Source: Stictocephala bisonia (lineage: Eukaryota > Arthropoda > Insecta > Hemiptera > Membracidae). Taken from it: a stretch of DNA of 64,000 nucleotides. Shown one piece after another: positions 33,869 to 46,695 of this stretch. Under the pieces are notes generated by a model that was not told the DNA's origin, ran no database searches, and saw only the letters and a list, made by a program, of their open reading frames with translations. The position numbers were made by a program, and so were the translations under genes. Position 1 is the first letter of the stretch; every line of letters begins with the position of its first letter. The stretch spans positions 1 to 64,000 of the forward strand of contig JAQJVL010000618.1 in assembly GCA_035578905.1 (NCBI GenBank), read 5' to 3'.

Positions 33869-36813
33869 TCATATCTCTTTAAAATATGGAGAAAGTTTAT
33901 TCCATTCTCTGCAGGCAGTTACTGAAAATGAATTTGTGTAGAAAGATGTTCTATGAAGAGGAATACGTAATATTGACGAGGCTGAGCGTGTCTCCTTTGC
34001 ACCAATTTTTGAGTTATATTGAAAGTTTTGAGAGAGGTATTTCGGATTCCCATCTTTAAGTACTAAAAACAAAATACTCAATATTTTTAATAATCTAAGG
34101 TCGGCCAATTTAAGAATGGAATTTTGAATATAGTATTGAGAGATATGATCATCATATTTTAAATAAAAAATAAAATCTAATACAATAATTTTGACAAACC
34201 TGAAGTTTATTAGCCACAGTCATGTCATTGTACACAGAGTTGCAATAGATGAAATGTGGAAAGATAAGTGCTTTTAACAAGACGAAGCTTTATTTTTACT
34301 GGGAGAAAGTATTGAAGTTGTTTGAGGGAATGGATAGAACCAAAAGCCTTTTTACAAACACTAAGCACTTCTTCTTCCCAAGTCATATTCTGGTTAAAAT
34401 AACACCCTAATCTTTTAACTGAGGTACAGAAAGGCAGAGGGTTGCCCATTGCTAGAATTTGTTTGATGTTGTTTATACTGAATTTGGTGTGAAGGCGAGA
34501 AGAACAAATAATAATGGGCTGTGTTTTATCCTCATTAAGTTTAAGGCCATGATTTTTGGTCCATTTGACTAAATTTTCATATCTAGGTTAATACAAGTTA
34601 TTGTTTCGTTTAAGGTACTAATACAGGAGTGAGCATAGATTTGCAAAATCGTCAGCATACATGTGATGTTTCGTGAAGGATAAGACTGAGCTAATATCGT
34701 TTAATCATATAGGGAAAATAGCAGTGGACCCAAAATCGAGCCTTGAGGAACACCAGATGAAACAGATTTGAAAAATTGAAGTTCTATCGCCCACACGCAC
34801 ACACTGCTGACGATCAGCTAAGTAAGATCTAATCCAACATATGCTACTATCTGAAAAGCCCTAAATTCTGGAGTTTAACCAGAAGAAGGGAGTGATCCAC
34901 GCAGTCAAATGCCTTAGAAAAATCAAACAAAGTTAAGACTGTACATTTTCTAAGATCCATGGCTCTTCGAATGTCATCTGTGACACAGAGAAGAGCTGTT
35001 TCTGTACTATGGCTGGAACGAAACCCTGATTGATATGTATTAAGAATATTATTATTATTCAGAAATGTGTTTATTTGTAAATGGACGATCTTTTCCAGGC
35101 ATTTAGAAATGGTGGGCAAAATACTAATTGGCCTGTAATGTTTGGCTTCTGATGGTACAGGTACTTTGTTTAATGGGAGAACAAGGGCATGTTTCCATAA
35201 GCTAGGAAAAGTAGTTGTGGCCAATGACTTATTGAATATAGCAGTAATGACAGGAAGAACAGCAAAGAGTATTTTTTTTTATCATCTTAATCGAAATACC
35301 ATCCCACTCCTGTTGCATTACTGGTAACTTTACGAAAAGCCCTTAGAGTATCAATTTCAAGGACATGTTTAAAGAGAATCTTTCAAAAGGTAAAGGTGGA
35401 TTGGGTTGGTTAGATAGTTCCTCTATATATGATTTAACAATGTCTTGGTCGTTTGGAATGGAAGATGAAATAAAAAATTCATTTAGATCATTTAAAGGAA
35501 TATTGACTGGAAGGGTAGTTTTTTGTTTCCCACAACCAAGACTTTTTATATTTCTCCACATGGAGGCTGATGAAATTCCTCGATCTGGAAATAAGTTATG
35601 TATATATCGCAGCTTAGCATTGCGAAGCTCCTGCTTAACTTTGTTACGTAAAAGTCGATACTGTAACATAAGTTCTGGGTCTCTTGATCTTTTAGCTCTA
35701 CGGTATATAGCATCCCGTTTACTCATCTGAGATCGGATTTCATTGGTAAGCCAGGGTATGGAACGTTTTTTAGATATTCTCTTTGTGGTTAAAGGGGCGT
35801 GTTTGTTGTAGAGATCCAAAATCCAATAGTTGAATTGGGACAACATTTCATCAACCGGTTGGTAGTCCGGTAATAGTTTGCCAAGGATACGTGCAAGATC
35901 TGTAAAAAACAGATGTTCGTCAATGTTTTTGAAATCTCTATATGTAATAAAGTTTGCCTTTTGTCCTCAATTGTTTGATAGGTATGACACAGTAAACTAG
36001 ATCATGGCATGATATTCCTGGGATTGGAAGTTGCCCATGGCGTAATGACTTCAGATGGATCACTAACGACCAATAGGTCGAGCAGAGTGTGAGAATCAGC
36101 AGTATGGTGTGTGGCGTCCATAGGAAGAATAGTCATGCTACAAGATTCAAAACATTGTAGTCAAAATGTCTATATTCATAATTGGGTTTAGTCATAAGAA
36201 GATTAATGTTAAAAATCGCCCATAACCAAGACATGAGCGTAGTTTGGCATAAGGTGCAGGAGAGCATTTTCAAATTCAGTTAATAATCCCGTCCTGGGCG
36301 GCCGATAACAAATTCCCAGGAGAAGCTTTTCTTTACTAATAGAGGTTATTTCAACAAAAAGATATTCAGGTTTGGCAGAGTAATCAGGTGGTGATGGTAA
36401 GTAATACGTTAGCTTTTAACCCATCCCTAACATAAAGTGCAACTCCACCTCCCGTTTTGTTCACATCTGTCATTTCGAATTAAAATATACCCTGGTATTT
36501 CAACTTCGTATGAGTCCAAACTAGGCTTAAGCCAAGTTTCTGAAACACCAATTAAGTCTAAATTTGAATGATCAAAAATTGCTCTAACCTCATCAATATG
36601 ACACAGCAAGGATTGTGCATTAAAATGACAGGACTTAAGAGATTTGTGGTAGGGAGCAAGATAAGAGACGAGAAGGTCAGCGGTGTTTGGAAGATTAGAC
36701 GAGCAATCGTGCTCGGCGTCACAGTCGGCAACAAGTACAGCCACTACGAAACCATGAGTCCGTGAGCCAGCCGCGGACAAGGGCCAGAGGATGACAGGTC
36801 GACATACACACAC
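33869..36813 (-). pseudogene. LINE ORF2 (endonuclease and reverse transcriptase), broken
   Basis: Endonuclease: FNAQSLLCHIDEVRAIF and LDLIGVSETWLKPS (36630-36510) are the first motifs of an APE-type nuclease. Linker: SIPWLTNEIRSQMSKRDAIY and RAKRSRDPELMLQYR (35846-35343). RT: YRPISILPTISKCLEKIV, QSGFRSSHSTETALL and LFDFSKAFDCVDHSLLL (35224-34847), and YADD at 34648-34659. The thumb region has VKRLGCYFNQNMTWEEEV (34449-34225) and the C-terminus ACREWNKLSPYFKE (33869-34108). Several stops and frame changes break it, so it is not functional, but all expected parts are in order. The product would nick DNA and copy the element RNA at the nick. Confidence 0.85.
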
Positions 36814-37780
36814 TCACACATACCGAAATTTACAACTATAGACATTGATTTAAAATTATAACAAAAAACGGAACGTGATGGCTCCTACGAACTATCATAA
36901 AAAACAAAACTATTTCTGAGGAATTTAGCAATCGTTTGTGCATTAAGTGCCATATGCGAATAATAAATTATTATTTATGACTTGATCTGAAATTAAAAAT
37001 AACAATAACGATACTATCACAAACATTAATTAATTAAATAATTATGAATTAACTATTATGAGTGCATCTAAATTATTATAATTATATTCCTGCAATATAA
37101 TATAAATATATACAAAAAACCGAATAAACCAAAAATTGAAGATGACAAATTAAGACTAATTAATAAAAATAAGTGAAACCCTACAATGTGTTCCCACATA
37201 TACTCACTATAAACCCCTGATAATGAAGTAAATCTCTACGTTTTAACACACGCAAATACACTACCAGAAAGGTAATACACACTTCAATGACTGTTAATTA
37301 ACTTACACTATTAAATTATCATCAGTTATCTGAAAAATTCAGAAATTTTAACGAAATAATTAATTTAAAAAAAAAATATTGTACTCCCATTTAAAAATAA
37401 AATAAACACCATTAAACTTCCAGATAACATTCTATGTACTAGACACAAACATAATAAAAGAGATAGTCAAATTTATTATAATAACCATATAAAAAGTAAA
37501 TAAAAATAAATTAAAATATTTAGAACTACAATTACACCTCATTTATTTGTAAGATTGTAACAAGTATTTTGTTTACTATGTAAATGTAAGTCAATAGAAA
37601 TATAGCATCATAAATAATTTTCTAACCAAGGGGTCAAGTATGCTTAATTTCAAAGAAAACAAAAAAAACAAACAAAGAAAAACTATTATTCCAAAACATA
37701 ATTAAGATATCAATATAAAACGAACAGTTCATATTTACTTCAGATCTTCCAGTCTGACAGCGGTGTGGATAGTTCTGCCG

Positions 37781-38518
37781 TTACCCCTCGCCAGTCACCC
37801 ACTTCACCCGGCCATCGTCAGTCCATGTGCAGCGCAGTCCATACTTTTTTACGGCGGCCTGGAACACTTCCTGTCGCAAAGACGTAAGATCTTCTCTTAT
37901 GGTGATACCAGTATTCTTTAATTTCTTTTTATTTTGAAAGACGCCGCGACGGTCCCGATAGCTTGTAAAGCGGACGATAATCGGACGCTGGCGTTCTTTC
38001 CCGTCAGGACCAGGTTTAGGACGTCGGCCGACTCTGTGGGACCGGTCAATGGCAGTGAGGGGAAGGTCCAAGCCCATTTTATTATTTACTATGTCCAGCA
38101 CCAGTTGGTCAGTGTCCTCCTCACGAGTCTCTGGTACGCCAAAAACACGCAAATTTGTTCTCCTTTGGTATTGCTCCAGATCGTCCATGCGCAACTTATC
38201 TTTTAGCAGATCACCGACCTTACTCTTCAGAGACGTCACCTCATCCTCCAACTTTTTAATCTTCTCGTTAGCGGCACACATGGCAGCCGCTACCGACTCT
38301 TCAATGACGCCCTTCAATCTGTCTGCTAGTCTGTTTACAATTTGGTCGATAACTCCATCGCCAGACAGCTGTTTGGTGACCAGCGCAGAAACAAACTCCT
38401 TATCGGTATTAGACAAAGGCATTGCTTGTGAGCTCGAGTCCAGTTCCAATGATAACGATCGGCGCTTATCAGTAGCTTGCCTGCGTTTAGATCGCAAAGC
38501 GTGAGGGCTTCGAACCAT
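37781..38518 (-). CDS. LINE ORF1 protein (coiled coil plus RRM-like)
   Basis: An intact 245-residue frame. Residues ~55-118 are a heptad-rich coiled coil (NEKIKKLEDEVTSLKSKV), which in ORF1 proteins drives trimer formation. Residues ~118-135 read QRRTNLRVFGVPE, the start of the RRM-like domain. RSHRVG (~159-164) and PIIVRF (~179-184) are further conserved points of the L1-ORF1-like (Transposase_22 type) RNA-binding fold. The C-terminal domain ends at residue 245. ORF1p coats the element RNA and acts as a chaperone. The frame is uninterrupted while ORF2 is broken. The + strand frames at 37934-38504 are shadows. Confidence 0.75.
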   Translation of the reverse strand: MVRSPHALRSKRRQATDKRRSLSLELDSSSQAMPLSNTDKEFVSALVTKQLSGDGVIDQIVNRLADRLKGVIEESVAAAMCAANEKIKKLEDEVTSLKSKVGDLLKDKLRMDDLEQYQRRTNLRVFGVPETREEDTDQLVLDIVNNKMGLDLPLTAIDRSHRVGRRPKPGPDGKERQRPIIVRFTSYRDRRGVFQNKKKLKNTGITIREDLTSLRQEVFQAAVKKYGLRCTWTDDGRVKWVTGEG

Positions 38519-38919
38519 ATAAATAGCCTTTAACTATCACAGATCGAAAAATCAAAGTACAATATCACGATATAACAACTCACGATTGAAAACTGCACAA
38601 CTCAATATAAATCTTAACTTGAAAGAAGCGAAAAAACCCCACAAAATCGCAGAAAACCTGAGGAGCCAAACACGTTGACGTTCACTCACTCTGACATCAC
38701 TATCTCTCCTCCATATGAATATCTCTCCTCCATATCACTACCTCTTCTCCTCCTTATGAATGCCAGCTTAAGAGTTAATGTTCTAGGCTATTTTTTTGTA
38801 CAGATTTTAAAAGTTGTTCCTTGTCAAAAAGTACTCAAAATTAGTGTTTTTGTTTTAGTTTTTGAACCATAGTACAAAATATTTATGACTAAATAAAAAT
38901 TTTGTAACTTATATTCTTA

Positions 38920-39390
38920 CATTCTTACATATGAGACGCCGACACAACGTTGTGCGTATTTTAAGGCGAATATGAATGGTTTCATGAGTGTAGGATGAGT
39001 GTAGATGAGTGTAGTCTGGTTACTAACTGAGTTCAACTGTTCCTCAGAAAGGGCAATTTATTAATAGCCCAACAGCCAGGGCAACTAAGGGACCTACAGC
39101 TTTACGTGGAATCCGAACCACGTAGTGCTGGTCTGATTTTCAGCTAATTGACAAGCCTGATGCTCAGTTATCTCCTCCACACAACATCTGCACAATGATT
39201 ACCACCCAACATGGACACCCCAGACTTCTCTAGTAGTGTCCACGCCGATAGCAACCACCAAGCGGACGCCATGTCGGTATTAAGAGGACCGAGCATCCAA
39301 CCTATCGCCTACAATCTCCCAAACACTTTGTCCCCATGTAGCTGGGTTACAGCACTGCGCCACCAGTGCCGACATATGTGGTGAGATGCG
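38920..39390 (-). mobile_element. Longer SINE sharing the tRNA-SINE 3' half
   Basis: In inverse, 38930-39090 carries the same 3' half as the 30450 SINE (GGGCTATTAATAAATTGCCC, TCTGAGGAACAGT, CATTCATATTCGCC, GGCGTCTCA). The 5' part (39100-39380) is different, with CACTGGTGGCGCAGTGCTGT as a possible A-box region. This suggests two SINE families with one shared tail. Confidence 0.55.
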
Positions 39391-39651
39391 AAATTAATTG
39401 AGCTAAAAATTGGCACACAATTGTTAGAAATTGAATTAATATTTAAAACCACCATAATCAAAATGATGACAGTATTTAATTTAATTTATGACAGGCACAG
39501 AGATAATTGATATTTAAGTCAAATTGAAAAAGAAAATAAATTTACAGGCAAATTGTTTGAACAAGGCCACAAAAGAAGTTATGCTAAAAAGAACACAACA
39601 CAAACAGACAAACATTTGAAGAAATGCAGTTAAACAACTTTGTCAAATTAA

Positions 39652-40767
39652 CCCATTCCACGCCACAATATATTTCATTGGTATAGCTAAAAACAAAAAC
39701 ACCTATGCCAACTTGAGATGAAATGCAAAGTTTTATCTCCACTACTATAATTCAAGTAGCATTATAGTTATTTAGATAGGGCATTTTGAAATGCCAATAT
39801 ATTGGGGTTTATAGTTTAATTTACCAATTTAAACAAATTGAAAACTGAAAAAAATTAAGTTTTTGATAAGGAAACTTATTTTTTATGACAGTGATAAGAA
39901 ACAAAACTTAGCTACTTACTTTGTTTCTTTATTTTGCAGGCTGACTCTATTTTGCAAACTCCAACAATAATATGTTGGAATTTGTGGAAATTATGAAGTG
40001 TTTTATAAAAATGAAAACATAAGAACCATTTTTTATATAACCATTTTTTTGCTTTTTTCATGTATGTAAAAAGTATAGGAACTATTATTTATCCAAATTA
40101 AATAAAATTTTTTATACTTACCTGATGGGTTAAAACTTAGTTAAGAGTCAAAGGGAAGCTTGTTTGTTTACTTAGTTAGCTGATGAGTATAACGTAAATA
40201 ATATAACATTTTGACGAATGTGCCTGTAGCAGGTACGGGGAATTCGTTTGACATTAATAATTTTTGTATGCACAGAAGACTTATATTTATGTTCAACATA
40301 TTAAAAAAATTAAGTAAGTAAACTAACGTTAAATCATTGAAACAATTACCTATATATACCCTCACAACTCACTAAAAATGAAGCTAGCAAACTACATCTG
40401 ACTTATATATCTAAATATATGCAATGAAAAACAATGAAAGTGATTTTCCTGTGTAGCTTCACTGCTAACAAAAAATTATATACCTATAGGCTGGGTTAAA
40501 AAACTATTATATTACTAATTTAACTAAATATAGTTATCAAAAACAATAACGCCCATAGGTGTCGTTAGCATACATCATAACAATTTTGTGTAGTGTGTCA
40601 GCCACATATAGTGTGGTCATACCACAACTCCCATCAGTGTTATCCGTATTGAATGTGTTAAACCTGAGTTGTTTTGTGAATTTTCAAGGTTTTTACGAGT
40701 TTGAAAGTGAGAGAAAAATAAAATTAATGCAATTGATCCAATATATTGGACCATGGCATGAAAAGGA
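39652..40767. mobile_element. TTAA-flanked element, 1.1 kb
   Basis: TTAA lies at 39648-39651 and 40768-40771. The ends are CCCATTCCACGCCACAATAT and, inverted, TCCTTTTCATGCCATGGTCC. CCAATATATTGG-type palindromes lie near both ends. It is related to the element at 14393-17855. No coding. Confidence 0.65.
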
Positions 40768-41439
40768 TTAAATATTTTTGTTGTCTTTCATACCCAAGCT
40801 TGTCATATTACTATATCAGCTATTTTTAAACACATCAGGCTTTTGTCACTTTCAGTATAACCCTTAAAATGTTACATAATAAGCATGTAATAATTCAACT
40901 TCAAGGAAATTATTAGTACTTTCACAAATCAGGGAAATGCAAATGATATGGCAATATTAAATAAAATTCAATCAAAAATCCAAATCAGCATTTGCAAATA
41001 ATCTCAGTGATAATAATCATAACCACAAATTTTAAAACACAGATGAAAAGAGCCCCACAATTTTTCAAAATGATAAAGTTTTTTAAACTGCATTATAGTA
41101 AATATCAAAAATGACTAAACTATTACTGTCTGACTGAGTTAAAAATGTGTGTGAGAAGGTTAGACTTGTTTGGTTTTAATACAAACATATGATAACTAAT
41201 TTAGACACAGCTTTGTTTATTGTTTACTGCATGATGTTGTTCAAATAATTTTAAATAAGAACTTAACTGTTTTTTTTAAGTTTGTGATTACATTGTATTT
41301 AGTTATTGTAATTTATTTTATTTACATTTGTCTTCTTAAATATATTCAAAATGAATGTGACAAGGCCTAAAATGTCATAAAGTAAACGTTTTATAAAAAA
41401 GAAAAAGTTAATTTGCAAATTGACTGAAGTTTATTTGTA

Positions 41440-42375
41440 GAATGGACTGGGATAATTATGAATAGGGGTAATTGTGAAGAAGCCTTATTACTCTTAAAAC
41501 CTTTAATAAAATGAAAAAGGTTGGTTATGTTACTTTGAACCTTTTTCTACATTCCGTTAAAATATTAACGACTTTTGATAACTTTAAGTGTATTAAACAT
41601 TTATTTAAAAAAACCCTTGCATTTTATTACGTCATGTAGGTTGTTTAAATATAATAATAAATATTTGAAAACAATTTATTATTATATTTTGTTCTGTACA
41701 GCTTTATTTAAAATAGTTATTATCCCGTTAAATACATCCAGGAGACTATTTTAAGAATAGTTTAAGCTTCCAAAACATTTTTTAAAATTAATAATACCTA
41801 ATTCACAATTATTCCAGTATTTTTAAAACTTGGGGTAGTTTTGAATGGCACATTGGGGTAATTGTGAACATCATTTAGATTAGGGGTTTGTTTTAGTACA
41901 TAAAAGAAAAAAATCTAGTGATTATGACTTTTATCCTTTATTATAAGTAGATTCAATATTTCTATGTAATTATACTTTTATATGTATAAAGTTTTGGTTT
42001 TAATTTGTCTTTTTTGTCACTAATGTTATTTTTTAGAATTTTGGAAAACTCCACTTTTGGCAGGGGGGAATTTAATGTAAAATTCATTGAGCATTACATT
42101 GAAGGGGTTTTGTGAACAGTTTTTAATGCTCTTTATTCTCAACCTCCCAGATTAAATCAGAAGTGGCTGTAAATAGATTTTCTGGACCCATTCAATTTAC
42201 CCCAAAAATCAATAAAATATCAATTAGAATTACCTAAAAATGTAGGACTTATAAGATATTCAGAAAGTGCTTCACTTATTTATTTGTTTCAATAAATGAA
42301 CCAGTTTTTCTAAAAAAGTGTTTTTAAGTCAACTTAGCAAAAACCATTCACAATTACCCAGGTCAATCCTAAATT
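41440..42375. repeat. Possible element with GGGGTAATTGTGAA words
   Basis: GGGGTAATTGTGAA occurs at about 41467 and 41854, and its inverse TTCACAATTACCC at about 42348. The borders ACTGGGATAATTATGAA and, inverted, CCTGGGTAATTGTGAA are weak inverted ends. No target duplication or coding was found. Confidence 0.35.
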
Positions 42376-43284
42376 GAACTTATAACGTTTCTTAAAAACT
42401 AAGGTTATTCATAATACAAGAAGTAATAATAATTAATTCATTGGTTTACCTACTAGGCTGACCAATTCCTGACATAAAGATATGTTTATATAATCTTACT
42501 GATAAACAAACAGATCCTTACAGGCAATCCAGTGTACTTTCCAACACATATTCTTAAGGCGGTCAAATAGCTGATTTAATCAGCTGATATCAAGATCACA
42601 ACTCTTTATGCAAGCATATTTCAATTACTTTATCCTATTCTATTTTTTCAACATATGTGCTTCTAAAAATGTTTTTGTTTTAATTTGCTCAGTTCATTTA
42701 ACATATAATAACCTTAAGTTTACAAGTTATGAAGAATAAAAAGTAGGTATGTTGATTAAAAACACAAATTGGAAATATTTATTTATTAAAATGATAACAT
42801 GATGATTAAATTAATGAAAGGGTTATAAACACTTACACTTAGTAATGTTAAAGTCTGCTGTGGTGTTTCAAATGTATCAGTCTATCACAGATTTAATTTC
42901 ACATCAAGAGCCAAATACACATTTATGTTTGCATTGTGTAAACGAAGGTGTACTATTTTATCAGGAATAAACATTTCACCGCTGCAGTTAATGAGCAATG
43001 CACTTACTATAGTGTTACAGTAAACATATGACACAGTTAGATACAGAGTGTCTAAGATATTTTGTTTTAAAGGTTCATACATACATTTCAATTTTAAATT
43101 AATGTATGATTAATGATGTTATTACACAATGTACAAAATGCTATAAAAAATAAAAGAATTTTGATTTAATTTGATTAAGCAATTCCTGAATAAAAAAAGG
43201 AACTATACTTTATGCTCAGCTTTCAATTTTTTAACACCAGACTAAATCTTTTATGCACTATGCAGTAATAACCATCCATTTTGA
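42376..43284. other. AT-rich sequence, nothing recognised
   Basis: No gene or repeat could be supported here. Confidence 0.45.
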
Positions 43285-43400
43285 AATGAAACAAAAATAG
43301 CTTATTAATGTGGCCAAGTTAGAATTATTTCGTCCTCTCTACTACTTAACCACAGAAAAAAATTGATTAAAAAATGAGTCACAATAAAACAAATTAACTT
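43285..43400 (-). mobile_element. LINE 3' end fragment
   Basis: In inverse the sequence ends GTAGAGAGGACGAAATAATT then CTAACTTGGCC and AATAAGC, with a TTTCATTTC-like tail. It is the same 3' module as at 21480 and 33545, with the hairpin partly decayed. Confidence 0.5.
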
Positions 43401-44494
43401 AAATAGAATAATTTTACATGGTACAGAATAGGTAATGAAACGGTCTTACTATTTATGTACATTCATAATTATTGTGCATACATAATTATGCATGGTTGTC
43501 ACCGGAAAATATAAATTCTAGTTATGTGATTCATAGTTTGAACTTCGACCCCACAATCACATAACTAATCATTTCCCATTTAAATTTTCAGTAGTTCCAT
43601 CTTCCTAACCCGTGGTCTGAAGATCATGACATAAAGTATCTTATTTGACATCTATAAATGTATTACTTTGTTTAAGTGCTTAATAATAGCAATACTAAAA
43701 TTGCTGTTTATTTATGACTTGGGTGATGGACAGAGGCATAGGAGTATAATATAGGTTTGTGAAATGAAATTTTCAAGGAATGGTGTGTGAGTGACCATAA
43801 ACAATTAGTAATTAGAAAGAGAGCTGTTTGAGAGGGATCAACCCAAGTGGATGAAATGTGTGAAAATAATATGGAATTTAGAGTATCAAGGAGGGTTTAT
43901 GAAATTTAAATGGAGAGAACAACATCGAGGGAATGATGGCTAAAGGGAGGAAAGGAAGGTGTTGAGAAGAGAATAAGACTGGTGGAAGAGAAAAGATGGA
44001 TTGTTACTAGAAGAGACCATTGTAACAAACAGATTTAGTAGTTACTGGAATCTGCTATCGATATGTACTGTATGTATTGATAGTTAGAATACTGTTAAGA
44101 AAAAAAGAGCAAACACAGGATGTGCAATACTTGTGGTAAATGTAATATGTTTTCTTAAAACATTTAGGAAAATGTTACCTAAAAAAATCACATACATTTT
44201 TAAAAGTCAATCCCGACTTTCTCATTAATTTGGGATACATATAAAAGAAATTCATTGATATCTATAATATGATAGCTGTCTTTTAAAGGTAAATGAAATA
44301 TTTGTCTAGATTGAAAATTCAATTTGATATGAAACTTTAAAATATTGAGACTAGTCTGACGACAGTTCAAATTTGATGTCACTGTTTTATTTCTTTACAT
44401 GTTTCAGTTTTATAATAAAATTGTCATGTGAAACATAACAAAATTATTTCGTTTAAGATATTAACTAGAGAATGTAACTGAAGAAAGATATTAA

Positions 44495-45205
44495 CTGCAC
44501 ATATCGTGTGCCAACCCCGTCACTGGCTGTGCTCGCCATACCTTCGCCTTCACACGTATTTGAACACAAATATTAGTGGCTTAAACTGTATTAAATAAAA
44601 TCATATGAAGTAAACAAATAATTAATAGAATATTTGACGCTGATGATAATTAAACAAATGAATAAATAATAGTTCCATGAGAATAACATTGAAATTTTGG
44701 AGGCCATGTAGGGCGGATTCCTGAAGTCGGAGAGTAAAATCCTTTCTTAATGGGTCTCTAGGGTCTTAGGTTAAACCTATGTACCAAAATTAAAGACAAT
44801 TGGCCTTGTAGTTTCGGATATTTTGTGACAAGTGAGTCAGTGTATATATTTGGCTTATGTCTGCACACAACTATCCTCAGACTCAACTAATTTGGATGAT
44901 TCAAAGTCTCAGTATATCAACTGGGCTTTATCTACTGAGTTTTTTAGACCAATATGAACTACCTTCCTCAATTAGAACCCGAGATAGAGATGTTTGAGTG
45001 GGAAAAAAACTATGGAAAATCATAAATTGTCGCGTTTGAGTACAACTAGAATAAGGTCAGACTTAAGTTAAATCCAATGCCTGATAACAATATCACTGTG
45101 CACTAATACTATTTTTTTTCATGAAAAAAAATTGAAGCAAATCGGCCTGATAGAACGTCCGGACGAACTTGGAATAGATTTGCCAATTCTTTTAATATAT
45201 AGATT
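44495..45205. repeat. Unclassified repeat ending ATATATAGATT
   Basis: The start (CCAACCCCGTCACTGGCTGT, then CAAATATTAGTG) resembles 62460-62550. The end TTTTAATATATAGATT resembles that of the insert at 20752, which suggests a shared type of 3' terminus. No frame was found and the class is unknown. Confidence 0.35.
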
Positions 45206-45322
45206 GTACAGAAAAATTAAAACACTGCAAATCAAATATAATCACTCAAGTCAGCTGTCTGCTCATATTATACGAGTAGTTTGTTTTAGTGTTTACTTGG
45301 ATGGATAGTTGTTTATTTACAC

Positions 45323-46017
45323 ATGATGGATCGGAATTTACATTTTTCTGATATTCATGAATTGTTATTTTTTGAAAATGATGAATCAGATAATATTGGT
45401 GACATTTATGCAGATGATTTTCCTAGTGATGTTAGTTTATGTATATATTATATAGTGTACATAAATTATATTTTGTATAACTTAAAATGTCTATATTTTA
45501 TTTTCATAAACATATTTTGCAGTTTTTATAAATTTTAAAATTAGATATTTTTGTGTTTGTTGTGAGTCAAGAAAATGGAAAAACTATTCTTTTGAAGAGG
45601 TGTTTTCAAACTTTTAGTTTCAGAACATCTTCCAATATCCAAGTAAATTGAAATACAAATATTTTTGTCTTATTCGGCATATTATTATTTCCTTTTTCTA
45701 GAGAACATTTTGCTCATTTTGTATATCTATAATTGGGATATTGATCATTTTTAGTGTTTGCTATATGATCAGTAATTAGAAAAAAGTTTTTTGGAAAATG
45801 AACATTCTAATTTCAAACCACAAAAACAAATGTTTTCAATATACTTTTTTAACTTGTTTTGCTTTTATGTGGTAGAACATACATTATTTAATACAATTAT
45901 ATAGGACACATTATGTTCTGGTCAAATCATGATCTTATGGTAATTTTCAAACAAACGTATGCACAAACTGTAAAAATTGCGTTCCAGTCAAGGCAACATT
46001 GTCTGCCAGTGCGAGGG
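45323..46017 (+). pseudogene. Possible piggyBac remnant
   Basis: The 45323 frame starts MMDRNLHFSDIHELLFFEND then ESDNIGDIYADDFPSDV, an acidic N-terminus of the kind seen in piggyBac transposases. It then runs into AT-rich noise. At 46000-46021 the sequence GTCTGCCAGTGCGAGGG meets TTAA, a plausible right terminus. No left terminus or catalytic D residues were found, so this is tentative. Confidence 0.25.
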
Positions 46018-46695
46018 TTAAAATGTTATTCCAACCAATGAAGGGTATTCTCTAGGGGGTTATACTACTTAGTACATAAACATGTGTGATCCAAAATATA
46101 AATCCTTCATACTTTTCACGTATCTGTATTCCAGTTTAGGTTTTTTTTAGCTAAGTCTTAACAAATTACATATGTTGATAATTAACGTTACTGATTGACA
46201 AGATTTCTAAATAAAGGTCAGTTTATATCAAACTTACGCAAAAGAAAGTGTCACTTCAACTGGCAAACATTGGGTTTCCTAAAGTAGAGGTGCTAGCTTG
46301 TATTTTATGTAATAGATTTCATATATACTAAAAAAAATATATACAAACAAGAGTGTGAAAAAAAACTCCGTACAATTTATTAAATCAAATATACATTTTT
46401 TAGATATTAAAATGTATTACATTGTTTTTAACATATAGGAGTTACTCAAAATGGAAACCATACGCTTCTCCAATGTGATTTTGAACCTGAAATAAATTTT
46501 GAACACAAATAATTAATTGTGTACGATTATATATATTTAATTCAATATGTTTTAACATATTAATGTTGAATTGTTAGAACCACTTAGAAAGAACTTTTGA
46601 TGGACTGACCTAATCGTACTACAGACTATCATATTATTGACAGGCACAGTTATCAATACTATTTAATTTGCTAACAGCTTTTGAACCTCTGTTAA

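Larger units (their letters stand above)
33507..38690 (-). mobile_element. Nearly full-length LINE, ~5.2 kb, two ORFs
   Basis: In - strand order: a likely 5' UTR (38690-38519), an ORF1 (38518-37781), an AT-rich spacer, a broken ORF2 with endonuclease and reverse transcriptase (36813-33869), then a 3' UTR. The 3' UTR has a hairpin (33576-33591), ACAATAAAGCC, and an (ATT)n tail at 33507-33533. ORF1 plus APE-type endonuclease plus this RT suits the CR1/Jockey-like LINEs. The ~970-bp spacer between the ORFs is unusually long, so two overlapping insertions are possible. Confidence 0.7.

Noticed and set aside
37934..38504. Long + strand frames of 90 and 151 residues
   Set aside because: They lie antisense to the LINE ORF1, whose coiled coil and RRM-like motifs are clear.
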